A stretch of 64,000 nucleotides of DNA from Davidsoniella eucalypti (taxonomy: Eukaryota; Ascomycota; Sordariomycetes; Microascales; Ceratocystidaceae), in NCBI GenBank assembly GCA_004009845.1, contig RMBW01000122.1:18527-82526 (forward strand), written 5' to 3'. Positions 61,012 to 64,000 of the stretch are shown piece by piece. The stretch's first letter is position 1; every line of letters starts with the position of its first letter. The notes under the pieces were generated by a model. It did no database searches. It had not been told where the DNA came from and worked only from the letters and a program-made list of their open reading frames with translations. Both the position numbers and the translations under genes were made by a program.

Positions 61012-61022
61012 GGAATCGAACC
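61012..61022 (-). promoter_or_regulatory. Isolated TFIIIC B-box-like motif
   Basis: The minus strand reads GGTTCGATTCC, a perfect match to the tRNA B-box consensus GGTTCGANTCC. A T-arm-like stem flanks it with one mismatch. Upstream on the same strand there is only a poor A-box and no 5' acceptor strand that pairs with the 3' side, so an intact tRNA is not supported. It may be a tRNA relic, part of a tRNA-derived SINE, or a stand-alone TFIIIC site. Confidence 0.4.
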
Positions 61023-64000
61023 CGGACGTCATCTACAGGATATTAACTGGAAAAAGGGGGCCAGTCCTGGCCATGATATCACCATGGTGTTTGTAGGCTC
61101 TGATGTCCTTGACCTAGAAGCAGGTAGGAAGATAGGACAGGTGCCCCAGCGGTATATATTACGATAGCCGTTCGTTCTTATGAGGCTAAAAACCTGCCCG
61201 GCAGTAAAAGGCAAAGAGGGACACATTGGTGTCCAGAAATAGCAACACTGTGCATCTAGAAGCAAGGAGGTTAGTGAGTGACAAGTCTACGAGTCTGACC
61301 TACGAGACGCAGATAATGAAAGGTTGTGTGAAAAGCATACATTGGTCCTTAGGCTGCCTCATTGAAAATATATGAAAGACTCGTGTAGGTCAAAAAGGTG
61401 TATAGTATACATAATTAGAGCATTAGAGAAACTGCCGAGTATACAGCTCGGCGTTTTCCTGGATAGTGAACAAAAAAAGGAAGCCCGTGTATGATGTATG
61501 AATTATGAATTGGTCCACTTGAAGAATTGCAGATACAGACCCCAAGCACACATAACTAATTATCCTTGATGAGAACAAGCCCTCGAAAAGAAGATGTCGG
61601 CGCTTAAAGGCCCCCTAGCCCTGTTCTATCAGCCAATCAGAGCCAGCATCATATCGAACTTGGGAAAAAAAGCAGGTGGACCCCTTGGCTCCTGCCTAAG
61701 AGAAAAAGGGTAGGTGGTGCAATGAATATTAGATGGACAAAAGCTGAAGTACTTGCTTGATCTGCAAGTGCAATGACGAGGTTGTTGTCGAATTTGCATA
61801 AGCCAGTAACGACATGTGTATATCGCGAGAAAAAAAGTGTTGCTTTTAGTACAGAAAAACAAAGAGATGCCCCTCTACTAGCATCTCAGTGAACAATGGA
61901 CTAAGTAAGGCCTTAGTAACTTGTGCATTGGATTAGCCAATCATATCTAGTTCTTGTTTTCATCGGCGCTTAGCTGTCCGACCCTTGCTTAGATCCTTCC
62001 GAGCTTTTGGGTTTTGATTTTCGATTCTCAATATTCGATATCCACACACCCCATTCTTAGGTTTCTCTTGGTTATTGTTGATGTGTTTGCTTATTAGTTG
62101 TGCCTCTTAGTTGTTTTTCTGTCCCTCCGCTACTCACTTCTCCGAAAGATGTGGCCTTCTGATCACTACAATGATGATACAACTACCAGAACTCTGACGC
62201 TACGCTAAAACATATGAACAACGGGATAAAGGAGGAGAGAAAAGAACACACAACTGTGACCATCTAAACGCAAAATTCTGTGTACTAGAACGTCGACTTG
62301 GTTTCTCACGATATCCAGCCGTCCCTCTTCGAAGTCCAATGGCCTTACGGCCTGATCAACCCTTTTGTTTTCACTCATCACCCGCTGTTGTAGACTTATT
62401 TGTACTGCTTACATACAGATACTACTACATACATTCTTTCGCCCCCAACCCTACATTGGAAAGACCACCCTCTTCCTCTCTAGAACACACAGAATAATAT
62501 GTTTGCGCAGCCTCATGTCTACTTGCACATATACACTACTAGCTGAACACCGCCTTCTTCTGCGTATACTAAATTTGTCCGCGTTTCACAGTGCCCGCCC
62601 CAAACAACTTCTAAGTTCTGGGTTTGTCACCGTTTGTTACCGTTGTACTCTTCGTACCGTATAAACTGTTGACTTTTTCTTCATGCACACCTAAGGACCC
62701 GGACTTTCGTCATCAGTAGACAGAGGCTGCTGTAACTGTGAGTTTGTCTACGTTACGATTCCACGAATCTTTTATTTTATTGCGTGTACATATCTGTACA
62801 GCTTGTCTACCATAAAACCATAAATGTACTCTGAAGCCAATTAGCCAGGCCAACCTACATACAGATATAGATAACCATCCGTCCTTCTCTGTATATGACC
62901 ACAATGTCTCAAATTCGCAGGTGATGCGATACCAAGCACATGCCTTGTGGCTTGACCATTACGAGCCCTTTCTTCGTACTCTTATTTTCGTCATGTGTGT
63001 CCTATCTGTTCTATTATCAATAGCCCCCTCTTATCTGTCTATTGTTTGCCCTACTATGTCCGCAAGCAAGTCCATCTGCTATAATATAATAAGAGGCGGC
63101 GTTTCTTGTTTCTTCGCTTGATTTAATTAGAGATATAACGGGATATTGGTGATAGCAACGTTAGTACAGGATCACAAGTAGTGGAAGTGCGTGTGCCTTT
63201 GGCCCGCCCCGCCTCCTGATATGTGCGTGATATGCGGCCATAATCAACGGCCGTTCTTTGTTGTTTATCTATTTTTTGTGTGTCTTTCATTGTGAATTCT
63301 CAACTTGGTAGTGTACTTGTTTTTTTTAACCTTGTATATTACTTAGTTGTCTTAAATCCTCGCCCCATTACGACCTCTATGTGACCTATTGTGGTGGCTG
63401 CCAGGTCCAAGTCAGCTTCCTTTTCTCTCTATATCTGTATGTACACCAATATTAGAGAAAATGGTCGTTTGCATGGGAAGGAAAGAAACGCAGATATTTG
63501 TGATTGGGAACTAGTTGGAGTTCTCGTCGATCTTCCTGATTCCCGTAATCCGAGCTTATTCTATTTCTATTTCCCAATATCTTTTAGATGGCACCTTTCG
63601 TAGTGAGAAACAGATAGTAGTTTGAGCACCCTTTACAGGTTACACACTAAACGACTCTTAATGTAGATACTTGATGATGCTAAAGTGAAATAATGATTCT
63701 AGTTGACTGTTGTTGGATATAAATCGAAGCTTTATGATTGTATTTAAGATATGTACATTTATACAAATATTTGATGCCCTGCCCGACCTTTTCATCTTAC
63801 AAATACTTTCCATTTCGGCTTGGTGTGCTATAAAGCTACATTTTTCTTCATGCTGAGATGACCTCAGCTAGCATAGAATAATATATATATATATACCCCA
63901 TGAATCGACAGTTTCTTTCCTTAAGTGGCATAGTTCGACCAGGGCTTAGAAGAGACCTGCATGTTAGGTTCATGGTGGTATAAGCCAAGATGACACTAAA

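Larger units (their letters stand above)
57689..64000. other. Noncoding DNA after FAN1, no gene recognised
   Basis: The first 250 bp contain two small inverted repeats (57722-57739 and 57878-57910) that may lie in or beyond the FAN1 3' UTR. Beyond that, open frames up to about 133 codons lack domains. A 68-codon plus-strand frame at 60463-60669 has one possible membrane helix but no supporting homology that I recognise. An isolated B-box-like motif lies at 61012-61022, and a TA repeat at about 63882-63895. No intact RNA gene was found. Confidence 0.6.

Overview
The window reads as nuclear DNA of a filamentous ascomycete (Pezizomycotina). Evidence: short introns (55-75 nt, one of 213 nt) with GT...AG ends and CTAAC/CTGAC branch sites, fungal-type protein architectures, and TTAGGG-type motifs. 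The genus cannot be named. Gene density is very low: I can support seven protein genes in 64 kb. That pattern suits expanded, gene-poor genomes such as those of truffle-like Pezizomycetes, but this is only an inference.

Layout. (1) Positions 1 to about 32.1 kb are AT-rich noncoding DNA with no intact gene I can recognise. They hold a MITE-like fold-back element (3244-3478), several strong inverted repeats (four involve the telomere-like octamer TAGGGTTA), two G-quadruplex motifs, a decayed gag-like reading frame (11443-11892), and a tract with two 28-T runs and protein-like minus-strand frames that may be retroelement debris (25.0-27.6 kb). (2) One gene for a two-finger C2H2 transcription factor (FlbC-like) lies at 32649-33856, behind a leader of about 540 nt with no ATG. 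(3) 33.9-44.1 kb is again noncoding. (4) 44.1-57.7 kb is a compact housekeeping cluster: SF3B1/Hsh155 (-), OGG1 (-), U2AF65 (+), RPS13 (+), SDC1/Dpy-30 (-) and FAN1 (+). (5) 57.7-64 kb is noncoding, with an isolated TFIIIC B-box-like motif.

How the genes fit together. SF3B1 and U2AF65 act at the same step, recognition of the 3' splice site and branch site. Here SF3B1 carries three Trp-containing U2AF-ligand motifs and U2AF65 carries the matching UHM domain, so two physical partners are encoded about 2.4 kb apart. OGG1 (base excision repair) lies between them, and FAN1 (interstrand crosslink repair) closes the cluster. OGG1/U2AF65 and SDC1/FAN1 are head-to-head pairs sharing intergenic promoters of 395 and 362 bp.

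I found no CRISPR array, rRNA gene, intact tRNA gene or intact transposon. No dramatic new system is evident. The best leads are the fold-back element, the telomere-like hairpins with a possible telomerase-RNA template, the enriched TACATGTA palindrome, the ATG-free leader, and the SF3B1/U2AF65 linkage. All gene models were spliced by eye; repeats were found by eye and not exhaustively.
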